Source: Lachnospira multipara LB2003
GTDB lineage: Bacteria > Bacillota > Clostridia > Lachnospirales > Lachnospiraceae
NCBI RefSeq assembly: GCF_000702205.1
Contig: NZ_JNKW01000010.1
Location: forward strand, 1 to 64,000
Length of the DNA stretch: 64,000 nt
Direction: 5' to 3'
The position numbers were made by a program, and so were the translations under genes. Of the stretch, positions 26,101 through 35,045 are shown piece by piece. A model generated the notes under the pieces. That model was not told the DNA's origin. It did no database searches and was given only the letters and a program-made list of their open reading frames with translations. Numbering within the stretch: the stretch's first letter is position 1; each line of letters begins with the position of its first letter.

Positions 26101-27837
26101 TTATTTAAACATTTTAAAAAATTGCTTTGAAGCTTTAGAAGCTGCTTTTGCTGCACCTGTTGCAATTCCTGCAACATCAACATCAACATTCACCGAAGCT
26201 CCAACTCCTAGTGCTGCACCAAGATCACATTTAAGGACACCATCTTTATATCCAAATTTACCATGTGCCCCCACACCTACTTTAACATCTCCTCCAAATT
26301 TGGCACCCCCGCCAAGTATATTTGTTTCGAGACTACCTTTTAATTCTGCTGCATTATATTCCAAAGCCCCCTCGGCATATAACTGCGGATTATAATTTCC
26401 ATTTTCATCCTTCAAATATGCTCCTGCATCCATATTGGCATTGGCTTCTCCAATAGTTACTCCAGCTTCACCGTCTAAACCTATTTGATCATTTCCTAAA
26501 ATATTCTGATTCCATTCTGAATCTAATACACTGCAACTTAATCCCACATCAACGCCAATGCCTGGACTAAAGTCTTTTTTACCATCTCTGCTTACTGAGT
26601 AACAACCGACTTTAAATGCTCCATGTGCCTCAGATTTTCCTACCGTAGTAGTAATGGTACCATCATGTGGCAAGTTAATTGTACCTTCATATGCACTATC
26701 GGAAACTTCTCTACTAAAATCATATTCAAAAATTTTATTTGTATCTGAAAATCCTGAATCTTTTTTTGAAATTAAATTACCATCTTTATCAGTATACTCC
26801 TCGCCATCACCATAACTTTTTTTATACTTAGACTGTTTTAATTTTTTGTCAATAGCCTCATTTTGTTCTTTTATTTTTTTAATATTCACATCATAGCCCG
26901 TTATTCCAACTTTATCTTTTTTTTCATGCTTATTATCATAAAGTGTTATATACTTGTCTTCGTATTTGCCTTTATACGTTGTATAACTTGCTATTATTGA
27001 TAAGTCCTTAATTTTTGCTGAATATTCTTTACCAAAATGTGAATATGTTGTATCTCCCTTTTTCTCAGAAAATAACGAAACAGCAAAAGACGTTCCATTT
27101 TCATCTAAATCATATACACTATTAAGAATTTCAACATACATCTTATCATATCCTTCTAACTTTGCTACACATATTTTATTACTAGTATGAATTTCTGTTA
27201 ACATCCTACTTTCATCCGGGTTATATTTAGAACTAATTATAGTTAAAACATTCTCAATATCAACTTTCTTTAACAACTCATAATATACATCAATAAGCAC
27301 TCTTTTTTTCTCGTCAGATAATTGTGTTTCATCTTTTCCAAGATACTCCTTTAGTAATTCCCCATTAAAAACCAAATCTCCATCTACATTCTGCATCAAA
27401 CTATCCTTTAAACATTGTGCACTTGCTTTCTCCTCTCTTTCAAGAATATCCTTAAATTTATTATCCATAGCACTTGTATTAAAAGAACCGTTACTTGGTG
27501 TCACTATAAAGTTCATTGTATCAAGATATGCCTTAATTTCACTTAATTCTTTATCAACATTTCCCATAATAGTTCCGTAAGAATTATCAATTCCTATAAC
27601 TTTACTAAATATGGACTGTATTTGATTTTTAGTTGCATTGTTTTTTAAAAGTATCATTTCTTGGTAATTGTTTACATCATTTATACTTTGTGTAATTGAC
27701 AATCTATCCATTAAATTATTATATTCATTCCATCGATCCCTTCGTAAGTCCACTATCCTACTTTCTTTATCTTCTTCTGTTACTGAAACAATTTGCAATG
27801 CCTGTTCTTTAGCAGTTTCTGAAAAATCCCTAAGCAC
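26101..27837 (-). CDS. Candidate T7SS effector with Gly-rich C-terminus
   Basis: A 578-residue protein without signal peptide. Residues ~1-120 are helical and follow two small helical partner genes, the usual layout of T7SSb LXG-type cargo, although a canonical LXG domain is not obvious. A central charged region (~130-400) is unfamiliar. Residues ~405-578 are rich in Gly, Ala and Val with repeated beta-like units (GVDVGLSCSV, GEAGVTIGEANANMDAGAYL, GALEYNAAELKGSLE, GVGAHGKFGYKDG, GAALGVGASVNVDVDVAG) and end in a small-residue helix (GIATGAAKAASKAS). A membrane-acting toxin is possible. The start is GTG 27837 with GGAGGTG 5 nt upstream. Confidence 0.7.
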   Translation of the reverse strand: MLRDFSETAKEQALQIVSVTEEDKESRIVDLRRDRWNEYNNLMDRLSITQSINDVNNYQEMILLKNNATKNQIQSIFSKVIGIDNSYGTIMGNVDKELSEIKAYLDTMNFIVTPSNGSFNTSAMDNKFKDILEREEKASAQCLKDSLMQNVDGDLVFNGELLKEYLGKDETQLSDEKKRVLIDVYYELLKKVDIENVLTIISSKYNPDESRMLTEIHTSNKICVAKLEGYDKMYVEILNSVYDLDENGTSFAVSLFSEKKGDTTYSHFGKEYSAKIKDLSIIASYTTYKGKYEDKYITLYDNKHEKKDKVGITGYDVNIKKIKEQNEAIDKKLKQSKYKKSYGDGEEYTDKDGNLISKKDSGFSDTNKIFEYDFSREVSDSAYEGTINLPHDGTITTTVGKSEAHGAFKVGCYSVSRDGKKDFSPGIGVDVGLSCSVLDSEWNQNILGNDQIGLDGEAGVTIGEANANMDAGAYLKDENGNYNPQLYAEGALEYNAAELKGSLETNILGGGAKFGGDVKVGVGAHGKFGYKDGVLKCDLGAALGVGASVNVDVDVAGIATGAAKAASKASKQFFKMFK

Positions 27838-27849
27838 TTATTCACCTCC

Positions 27850-28119
27850 CTATTTTACTGTATTTGCCGCATTATTATCACTTTCTGTATAACTTGTTTT
27901 TATATTATCCATAAATGAAACTGTACTTTGAACTAATACTTCCATCTTGTCTTCAATATCTTTAAACTTATTCCCAATGTTTTCTATATTAGATACCGTA
28001 TTACCTCCACCAACTACTCCCGTTGGACCCTTTTTATTACTAGTAATTTTATTTTTTAATTCATTCAATTTATTAATCTCAGTACCTAAGCATTCAATAT
28101 CCACTACAATTTCAGCCAT
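27850..28119 (-). CDS. Small helical T7SS partner protein (DUF5344/Lap1-like)
   Basis: An 89-residue helix-loop-helix protein (helices ~5-30 and ~45-80 around a GPTGVVGGGN turn), the size and shape of the WXG100-like partners YwqI/DUF5344 or Lap1 that accompany LXG effectors. It ends 12 nt before the candidate effector, with RBS AAGGAGA. It probably pairs with the effector's N-terminal helices for secretion (inference). Confidence 0.65.
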   Translation of the reverse strand: MAEIVVDIECLGTEINKLNELKNKITSNKKGPTGVVGGGNTVSNIENIGNKFKDIEDKMEVLVQSTVSFMDNIKTSYTESDNNAANTVK

Positions 28120-28131
28120 AATTTGCTCTCC

Positions 28132-28419
28132 TTAAAATAAAAATTGGTCAGCCTCATCAATTTTACTAAGAAAAGTAGAGACATGAGTATTAGCAACTGT
28201 AGAGATATCACTTATTTTACCTTTTAACTTATTTGCATAAGTAATGTATGAATTTAAAGCTTCATTTACATCGCCACCTTTAATACCTGTATCTCTTATT
28301 CTTTCCAAGATAGTAATATATTCTGTTAAATAGCCTTCTAACTTAGTTCCTTGATCAGTAAAATACTGTTTCATACCTGAACAATACTCATCATCTATCT
28401 GTAAACTATTACTTGCCAT
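28132..28419 (-). CDS. WXG100-like helical protein
   Basis: A 95-residue helical protein (MASNSLQIDDEYCSGMKQYF...) of WXG100 size without a WxG turn. I chose ATG 28419, which has AGGTGAG 3 nt upstream; the longer frame to 28464 overlaps the preceding gene and lacks an RBS. It lies between two other small helical partner genes in the T7SS cargo block and probably forms part of the same secretion complex (inference). Confidence 0.65.
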   Translation of the reverse strand: MASNSLQIDDEYCSGMKQYFTDQGTKLEGYLTEYITILERIRDTGIKGGDVNEALNSYITYANKLKGKISDISTVANTHVSTFLSKIDEADQFLF

Positions 28420-28432
28420 ACTCTCACCTACC

Positions 28433-28855
28433 TTAATTGTCATCAACCATTTTAAGTTGTTCATTCCAATAATCTAATTTGTTATTATAAGACCTTATAT
28501 ACTCATTATTGCTATCAATTCTAGCCTTAATAGAACTTATTTCAGAATTTACTTTTTCTTGAGCATAAGATAAACCATTATATGCTTTTCTGTATTCTAC
28601 TCCGGTTAAAAGTTTATTCATTTCTGTTGCATAAATTGATGCTGTTTTTACTTTTAATTTGGAGGACACTAACGTTGATAATTTTGTCTTTCTTGCACTT
28701 TGCCTTGTTCCAAAAGAATCTTGTAAAGATTTTATCTTACTTCTTAAACACTCAAGTTCATGTATTTGTGATTCCAAATTAGCATTGTCGCCTCTATATT
28801 GTGCAATTAATTTTTGATTATAATTTATATTTCTTTGAACATCTATTTTTGTCAT
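28433..28855 (-). CDS. Coiled-coil T7SS partner protein (DUF5082-like)
   Basis: A 140-residue, almost entirely helical coiled-coil protein (NLESQIHELECLRSKIKSL; YAQEKVNSEISSIKARIDS). Size, composition and position match YwqH/YxiC (DUF5082) or Lap2 proteins that precede LXG effectors in T7SSb cargo operons. First gene after the EsxA hairpin. Confidence 0.65.
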   Translation of the reverse strand: MTKIDVQRNINYNQKLIAQYRGDNANLESQIHELECLRSKIKSLQDSFGTRQSARKTKLSTLVSSKLKVKTASIYATEMNKLLTGVEYRKAYNGLSYAQEKVNSEISSIKARIDSNNEYIRSYNNKLDYWNEQLKMVDDN

Positions 28856-28884
28856 ACATTACTCTTTCTAGCATTTTATATAAA

Positions 28885-28915
28885 GGCAAACGATAATTTA
28901 TAATTACCGTTTGCC
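28885..28915 (-). terminator. Hairpin after esxA, possible attenuator
   Basis: A 14-bp stem (GGCAAACGGTAATT with AATTATCGTTTGCC, one G-U) with a 3-nt loop sits between esxA and the cargo genes. The following sequence is only TTTATAT, so it may terminate partly or protect the upstream mRNA, giving more EsxA than cargo. Confidence 0.6.
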
Positions 28916-28941
28916 ATTAAGATGTACATTATAGTACTATC

Positions 28942-29235
28942 TTATGCCTTAAACTGACCAGCAATATTTTTATCAGTTTCTTCCACAATACTTGCTGTGT
29001 TCTTTAACGCAGTTGAAATTTCATCAATTAAATCCTTAGCTTTTACAAATCCAGGTCTAAGTTCAGTAAATCTCTGTGCATATGCTTCACTAGCATTACC
29101 TTCCCATTCTTCCTGAAGATTTTTTAATAAACTATCCATCTTTGTAATAATAGAATTAAGATTGTTAGCTTGAGTTGTATACTCACCTGCTCTCTGTCTC
29201 ATTTTTTCCGGTGTCATTCTAATCTGACTTGCCAT
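28942..29235 (-). CDS. esxA: WXG100-family secreted protein EsxA
   Basis: A 97-residue helical hairpin protein with the WxG turn at W44-E45-G46 (EEWEGNASEAYAQRF) and the C-terminal signal context of the family (ETDKNIAGQ; YxxxD/E-like features are weak). EsxA is the defining small substrate and structural component of T7SS. It follows essC by 64 nt, with RBS AAGGAGG. A strong hairpin after the gene may raise its level over the downstream cargo genes. Confidence 0.95.
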   Translation of the reverse strand: MASQIRMTPEKMRQRAGEYTTQANNLNSIITKMDSLLKNLQEEWEGNASEAYAQRFTELRPGFVKAKDLIDEISTALKNTASIVEETDKNIAGQFKA

Positions 29236-29299
29236 AGTTATATTCCTCCTTAAAAATTTAATATATATGAAAATTGGTTAACCCAATAATCATCAAAAT

Positions 29300-32200
29300 T
29301 TAATTTGTATGTTTTAGCTTCAATTTTATTACTTTATTATCCCGTATATAATAAGCGTCGTCAGCCTGTAAACGTTTTTTATTTTCTTTCATATCTTCAT
29401 ATGAAACATCAAAAACTTTCAAATTATCTAAATCATCAAAATACAATAAATGACGTTCCTGCTTAATATTTCTTATTGGTTCAGGAGCATCATATGAAAT
29501 ATTAGAATTATTGTAATTAGTAAAAATAACACCTATATTCAGATTCTTATATCTAGTAATCATTTCTGTATATTGATTCATTGCATCCATATCCTCATAT
29601 ATAGTTTTAGCAACATCATTATTATTGATTATTAATAACAATAATTCATTCTTCACATCTTCAACTTCATCAATCATATTTTGATATCTTTCTTGTAATT
29701 TATTATTCCATTCATTAAGCAACTCAATAATCGGTTCACTAACAATTGTGTATTTCGAAACAATAGGAAGATTTTCACATTCTCTAAACTCTCTGTTAAC
29801 ATCATCAAAAATACATACATTAACAGGATACTCTTTTCTCCTTTTTGACAATTGTATTAATATATCCTTCATGAATCTCACATGTAATTCTGTCTCTTTT
29901 CCACATAAGCCTATAGCTGCAATTCTTGAAAAATCTAAATCAAAATGTTCTACATTCTTATATGTAAGACCTATTGGAATTTTATACTCATTAACAACTG
30001 CTCCATAATCTGTACACAATGACTCTTCTGTCAAAATCGTAGGAATATATGGAATACGTCTTTTCATTTTAAATTTATTAATTGCATTTCGTTCTTTTAT
30101 AAAAGCCTTAATTGCAGTCACTCTTTCAATTTCTTTTTCACCTTCAAAAGCTAAATACGACTGACATTCAAGAATTCGCTTATCATATTCAATAATTGCT
30201 CTTCCTGGTATTTCATCTGGCTTATTATCAACATGATCAAAAATATTTCCATATTCATTTGTATCATTACAGTACAAAGCAATTTTATTTGCAAAATTAG
30301 ATAAATACCTATATCCAATTCCACTAGTTTGAGAATTCGCAACTATTACTGTGATACCAACAGATATGCCTTCTCTTATAATTCCTAAAAACGTCTCATC
30401 ATTTTCAAGATATAATTCCATAAGTGCGGTCATATTATCAACAAATACATATATATGTGCTAAATCGTTATATCCTGCTTCTAAATAAGACGAAAATGAA
30501 CTTACTCCAACAGAAACAAGTCTCTCCCTTCTTTTATATAATTCATCCTGTAATAATTTAAGAAGATTTTTTAGTTTTTCATCATCAGTAGGTATTACAA
30601 CACCACCAACATGATTAAGTTCCTCAAAGTTCTTAAGGACAAGAGAGCCAAAATCAATAATATAAATATTTGCTTCACTTACCTTCTTTTTTAGTGCTAT
30701 CTGTTTAATTAATAATTGTAATATGTTTGTTTTTCCGTACTGTGATGAACCAATAATAAAAGTATTCTTTTCATCAATATTTAAAGATAATGGACCTTGA
30801 TATTGATTATCAGGATCATCATATATTCCTAATAAGTAATCCTCATTGCCATCATCGGTTTCATATACAATTTTTGTGTCTAATGCCTTTATACATATAT
30901 CAGGTAATGATTTTATACCTGATTTATTACAATAATTAGCTATATATGAAACGATAGCTTCTAACTGGTTTTCGCCCCTTACATCGCCTTTCTTCCTTTT
31001 TTGTTCAAATATCTTTTTTCTTTTTCCAGATAATGATAATTCGTAAATACTGTATTCTTTGATATCAGCTGCATCACTCTGTGCTAAAGCTCCACTGTAA
31101 GCTGATTGAAATAATTCAAATATTTCATTATTACCCACCTGTAAATATGCTCTTCCTGGTTCTTTTATTTCGGCAGCAAGTGGTGATTTTAATACTTCAT
31201 TACTATCTTCTGGCCCTTGAACCTTTAAGCATAATTTAAATCTAGAATTACTCCAAATCTGTTCATCAACTTGTCCAGCAGGTTTCTGAGTTGCCAATAT
31301 CAAATGAACTCCCAAACTTCGACCTATTCTAGCCGCAGATATCAATTCCTTCATAAAATCGGGTTGCTCAGCTTTCAATTCTGCAAATTCATCTACAATT
31401 ATTATTAAATGTGGAAGTGGAATACTTGCTTTCCCTTCTTTATATTTATAAATATATTTATCAATATGATTAACTTCAGCTTCTGCAAATAATCGTTGTC
31501 TTTTTTGTAATTCAGCCTTAATTGCCTTTAGCGATCTGTTAATTTCCTTACCATCTATATTAGTAATTGCACCTAACAAATGTGGTAAATCTTTAAACTG
31601 ATTCACCATTCCTCCACCTTTAAAATCAATTATCAAAAAAGCTACTTCATATGGATGAAATAATGTTGATATTGATAATATATAAGATTGCAATATTTCT
31701 GATTTACCTGATCCTGTTGTTCCAGCTACTAAACCATGTGGTCCATGTGCTTTATCATGTAAATCTAAATAAACAACTCCATTTTTTGAAACCCCCAATG
31801 GAACTGACATAGATTCATATACTTTAGAATTTTTCCATCTTTGTTGTAAATCTAAATCTTTAGGTGAAACTATATTTAACAACGTAAATAAATCTATATT
31901 TTTTGTTAGACTTCCCTCAAGTGAAATCTCTTCAGCTTCTACTGGTGCAAGTAAATCATTGATTCGAGCTATCATATTACTACTCACTTTATAGAATTTA
32001 AAAATTCTATTTAATAAAACATTCGATGTATCTATAAGATTAGCTTTATCCTCATCAATCTGTTCTATTAAATAATCACAACCTTGTGGTATTTCTGATG
32101 CTTTTTCAGAGAAAAATACAAATGTAACTCCTAACTCTGAAGCCTTCTCAACAAACCTTGAAATTGGATGAGTTGCAAATCCATATAAATCATAAAAATA

Positions 32201-33790
32201 AATTACATAATTTATAAACTCACCATCTTTTTCATTCTCTCTTCTAGTTAATTCGTTATATAAAAATTCAAAGACAATGTTTTTACTTTCTTCATCACAA
32301 ACTATATTTCTTGCTGCAAAAATTGTGTTTGTAACATATGGTAATAATCTAAAATTTTTCACAATATCAGCATGTTTTTTATCCATAATAAAAAACATCT
32401 TAACATCTGAATAAAACTGTCTTGAACAAATATCAAAAACAATATCATTAAGTAAATACAATCTAAATTTCTTATCTCCAATAATTCCAACAGCATTACT
32501 AGCGTTAAAATCACAAACTACAGGAGCTTCGTGTATCCATTCTAATTCTTCGCATAATTTTTCTGGCATAACTTGTAACTTATCTTCTATTTCTAATTGT
32601 TCTTTCTTTTTATACTTTTTTTTTTTATGAGCCTTAATGTCACCAGTCCCTATTAATACATGCAAATAATCTTTATCACTTTTTTCTCTATCAAATAAAT
32701 CAGGAGAAAATGAAATTAAATTTTGTCTATTTATGTCCTCATTCCTATATATTTTATATAGATTACTCAATTCGTCTTTTCTATCAACTTCAATTTCATT
32801 TCTTTTTTTTGCAATATATATTTCATATTCACTTTCTCGCCTTTTTAGACTATCTTTATAATCTCTGTTTCCTTGTAATAAACTTGCTACTGATGTTAAT
32901 ATGGCCATAGTTGCTGAGATTCCGCTAAAAATAAGCATAGTCTTGCCACCCATAAATGCCATAACCCCAGCTGCTACTAACATTCCAGTAGATGGTAATA
33001 AGCTTAATAAAATATTATTTTTGGGTTTCTGAGGTTTAGCTGGTGGATCTAATACTTCTATTTCCTCCTCATCTAATACATGCTTAACTCTTGTATTTCG
33101 AACAAACAATGGATATTTACCACGCTTAGTATAATCAATATACTTTAAAGCATTTATTATGCATTTCTCTGAATTTTCTGTCATTATGTAATCCTTCATT
33201 ACGCAAAAACTAAATTCAGCTATTGAAAGAAAATCTCCAAATTTTAATAACTCATTATATGATATTCTTTTTCCATTTTTCTTAATATCATAGGCTCCCT
33301 CTAATGTCTTTATGTAAAAACCTTCAGGACAACGATATAATCCAATTTCCATATTTTCTAAATATTCACTTTTTAAAGATATATTAGATTTATTCGATGT
33401 TCCAATAGTAAAAGATCCTATTTCTTTAATATTTATTTCTCGATTATACTCAGTATTTTTGTTATCAAACATTAATTCGAACTCTATTTTTAAGATTTCA
33501 TGATTATTATCTTGGCCTTTTAAAACAAAATTAGTTCCATGAAATAAAGATATACTAAGTAATTTCTTACTATCGCCAAAAGAAATATATATATTTTCTG
33601 AACACATTAAATTCCATTCAGAATCAATATTTTGAAAATATAAAATAAAATCATCTAAAAAATCATCTTTATATAATCTATAATCACATTCTGACGTTGT
33701 ACCAACTTTATATATTTCCTTATCATTAGGTAATTCTACTTCTTTGTATATTACTCGATTATAAAGAGTTATTTTATATCTATTATCCAT
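29300..33790 (-). CDS. essC: EssC, T7SS membrane ATPase
   Basis: A 1496-residue FtsK/SpoIIIE-type motor of T7SSb. Two N-terminal FHA-like domains (~1-200), two adjacent membrane helices (~262-300), then three ATPase modules. The first has intact Walker A GTTGSGKSE (~693) and Walker B LIIIVDEFAEL. The second has GSSQYGKTN (~1016). The third, GLCGKETE (~1295), lacks the GK[ST] Ser/Thr, so it is probably inactive, as in other EssC proteins. It drives export of EsxA and cargo across the membrane; the third module is expected to recognise substrates. It stands 16 nt after the yukD-like gene. Confidence 0.96.
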   Translation of the reverse strand: MDNRYKITLYNRVIYKEVELPNDKEIYKVGTTSECDYRLYKDDFLDDFILYFQNIDSEWNLMCSENIYISFGDSKKLLSISLFHGTNFVLKGQDNNHEILKIEFELMFDNKNTEYNREINIKEIGSFTIGTSNKSNISLKSEYLENMEIGLYRCPEGFYIKTLEGAYDIKKNGKRISYNELLKFGDFLSIAEFSFCVMKDYIMTENSEKCIINALKYIDYTKRGKYPLFVRNTRVKHVLDEEEIEVLDPPAKPQKPKNNILLSLLPSTGMLVAAGVMAFMGGKTMLIFSGISATMAILTSVASLLQGNRDYKDSLKRRESEYEIYIAKKRNEIEVDRKDELSNLYKIYRNEDINRQNLISFSPDLFDREKSDKDYLHVLIGTGDIKAHKKKKYKKKEQLEIEDKLQVMPEKLCEELEWIHEAPVVCDFNASNAVGIIGDKKFRLYLLNDIVFDICSRQFYSDVKMFFIMDKKHADIVKNFRLLPYVTNTIFAARNIVCDEESKNIVFEFLYNELTRRENEKDGEFINYVIYFYDLYGFATHPISRFVEKASELGVTFVFFSEKASEIPQGCDYLIEQIDEDKANLIDTSNVLLNRIFKFYKVSSNMIARINDLLAPVEAEEISLEGSLTKNIDLFTLLNIVSPKDLDLQQRWKNSKVYESMSVPLGVSKNGVVYLDLHDKAHGPHGLVAGTTGSGKSEILQSYILSISTLFHPYEVAFLIIDFKGGGMVNQFKDLPHLLGAITNIDGKEINRSLKAIKAELQKRQRLFAEAEVNHIDKYIYKYKEGKASIPLPHLIIIVDEFAELKAEQPDFMKELISAARIGRSLGVHLILATQKPAGQVDEQIWSNSRFKLCLKVQGPEDSNEVLKSPLAAEIKEPGRAYLQVGNNEIFELFQSAYSGALAQSDAADIKEYSIYELSLSGKRKKIFEQKRKKGDVRGENQLEAIVSYIANYCNKSGIKSLPDICIKALDTKIVYETDDGNEDYLLGIYDDPDNQYQGPLSLNIDEKNTFIIGSSQYGKTNILQLLIKQIALKKKVSEANIYIIDFGSLVLKNFEELNHVGGVVIPTDDEKLKNLLKLLQDELYKRRERLVSVGVSSFSSYLEAGYNDLAHIYVFVDNMTALMELYLENDETFLGIIREGISVGITVIVANSQTSGIGYRYLSNFANKIALYCNDTNEYGNIFDHVDNKPDEIPGRAIIEYDKRILECQSYLAFEGEKEIERVTAIKAFIKERNAINKFKMKRRIPYIPTILTEESLCTDYGAVVNEYKIPIGLTYKNVEHFDLDFSRIAAIGLCGKETELHVRFMKDILIQLSKRRKEYPVNVCIFDDVNREFRECENLPIVSKYTIVSEPIIELLNEWNNKLQERYQNMIDEVEDVKNELLLLIINNNDVAKTIYEDMDAMNQYTEMITRYKNLNIGVIFTNYNNSNISYDAPEPIRNIKQERHLLYFDDLDNLKVFDVSYEDMKENKKRLQADDAYYIRDNKVIKLKLKHTN

Positions 33791-33806
33791 TGTTTCACAT
33801 CCTCAA

Positions 33807-34052
33807 CTAAAAACTTATTACACTTCCAGTTCTTATTCCTGTATCTTTCAAAAGCATATTGCCACGCAATAACATCAATGGTTTATCTACCTTCAAGTAA
33901 CAATTTTGTATGTTGTCGGTATTAATCTCTAAAGCATATGCTTTATTTAAACCTATTATTAATTCCCTAACTGTTATATTAAGTGGTATTTCTATATCTA
34001 CCTGCTGCTTACTTTTATCATTGTTAAAAACAACTATAACAGTATCTTCCAC
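33807..34052 (-). CDS. esaB: EsaB/YukD ubiquitin-like protein
   Basis: An 81-residue protein with the YukD ubiquitin-like layout: beta strands DTVIVVFNND and QVDIEIPLNI, helix VRELIIGLNKAY, and a C-terminal LLRGNMLLKDTGIRTGSVISF typical of YukD. In T7SSb loci this cytoplasmic protein is essential or regulatory. It is directly upstream of essC and downstream of the CpaE-like ATPase. Confidence 0.9.
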   Translation of the reverse strand: MEDTVIVVFNNDKSKQQVDIEIPLNITVRELIIGLNKAYALEINTDNIQNCYLKVDKPLMLLRGNMLLKDTGIRTGSVISF

Positions 34053-34068
34053 TACTACTAACCTCCAA

Positions 34069-35034
34069 TTATAAACAAATTATCTTTTTTATCTTATCTA
34101 TTTCATCTAAAGATAATATTTCACCATTATTACCCTTATTTTTTATAAACTCATATTTTTCTTGATTCACACAATCTATATTATTCATAAAATTATTAGT
34201 TGCACTTACAACATATTCTTCATCTGATGTAATAATCAATACTTTATCCGCCAGATTTAACATCTTCGTTTTATAAAGATCAAATGTAGTTTCTGTATCA
34301 ATAATTATGTAATCATAATCGTGGCTCTCTTTAGCCATAATTGCTATTTTTTCATAAATTGAATAATCAATTTTTAATGTTAATAATGAAGCTTTAAAAG
34401 CAGGAATATAGCTAAAATTTTCTGTTCTTATAAAGTTTTTTATGCTTTTATATACATCAATCTTCGGATTTAACAAATCCAAATAAAATTTATGATTGTC
34501 TATAACACTTTTATCCTTTAATTTATACTGAAAAGTTTGTAACCTTGAAGCCTCTATAAATAAGACTTTTTTATAATCATTAGCTAATGAATTAGCAAGT
34601 CCCATAGCAATGGTAGTTTTACCTATCCCACCAACGGCTGATGTAACTGTAATAATCTGTGTATCTATACTTTCTAAATCAGAAATATTCAAAGAGCCTC
34701 TGCTTTTACCAATAATCTTAGTGAATATGTCTCTCAAATCCGAATATTTATATATATTTGTAATATATAAATCAGATGTTTCTGAATCTTCATCATCTTC
34801 TTGCATCAAAAAAATATTTTTAATATCATGCAGTCTTATTTGTGGAGTATACAACTTATCAGATATAATAAGTACATCTGCGCTTTGTGGTCTTGAAAAA
34901 AGCTCTTCAAAATAACTTCTATCTGTAATTATTTCTAAATCAATCTTATTAAAAAACTCTGTCACAAATTTAAATTGTAAAGATGCTATATAATCTTGAT
35001 CTTCATCTGCTATTATTATTCTAGCCTTAGCCAT
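34069..35034 (-). CDS. MinD/CpaE-like ATPase
   Basis: A 321-residue protein with an N-terminal receiver-like domain (MAKARIIIADEDQDYIASL; acidic pocket but no clear phospho-acceptor) and a deviant Walker A ATPase (SAVGGIGKTTIAMGLA, ~134-149; DYDYIIIDTE as Walker B). This is the CpaE/TadZ layout, used to position secretion machines at the membrane. Its place between the FHA protein and yukD suggests spatial control of the T7SS (inference). Confidence 0.8.
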   Translation of the reverse strand: MAKARIIIADEDQDYIASLQFKFVTEFFNKIDLEIITDRSYFEELFSRPQSADVLIISDKLYTPQIRLHDIKNIFLMQEDDEDSETSDLYITNIYKYSDLRDIFTKIIGKSRGSLNISDLESIDTQIITVTSAVGGIGKTTIAMGLANSLANDYKKVLFIEASRLQTFQYKLKDKSVIDNHKFYLDLLNPKIDVYKSIKNFIRTENFSYIPAFKASLLTLKIDYSIYEKIAIMAKESHDYDYIIIDTETTFDLYKTKMLNLADKVLIITSDEEYVVSATNNFMNNIDCVNQEKYEFIKNKGNNGEILSLDEIDKIKKIICL

Positions 35035-35045
35035 TTTGCGCCTCC

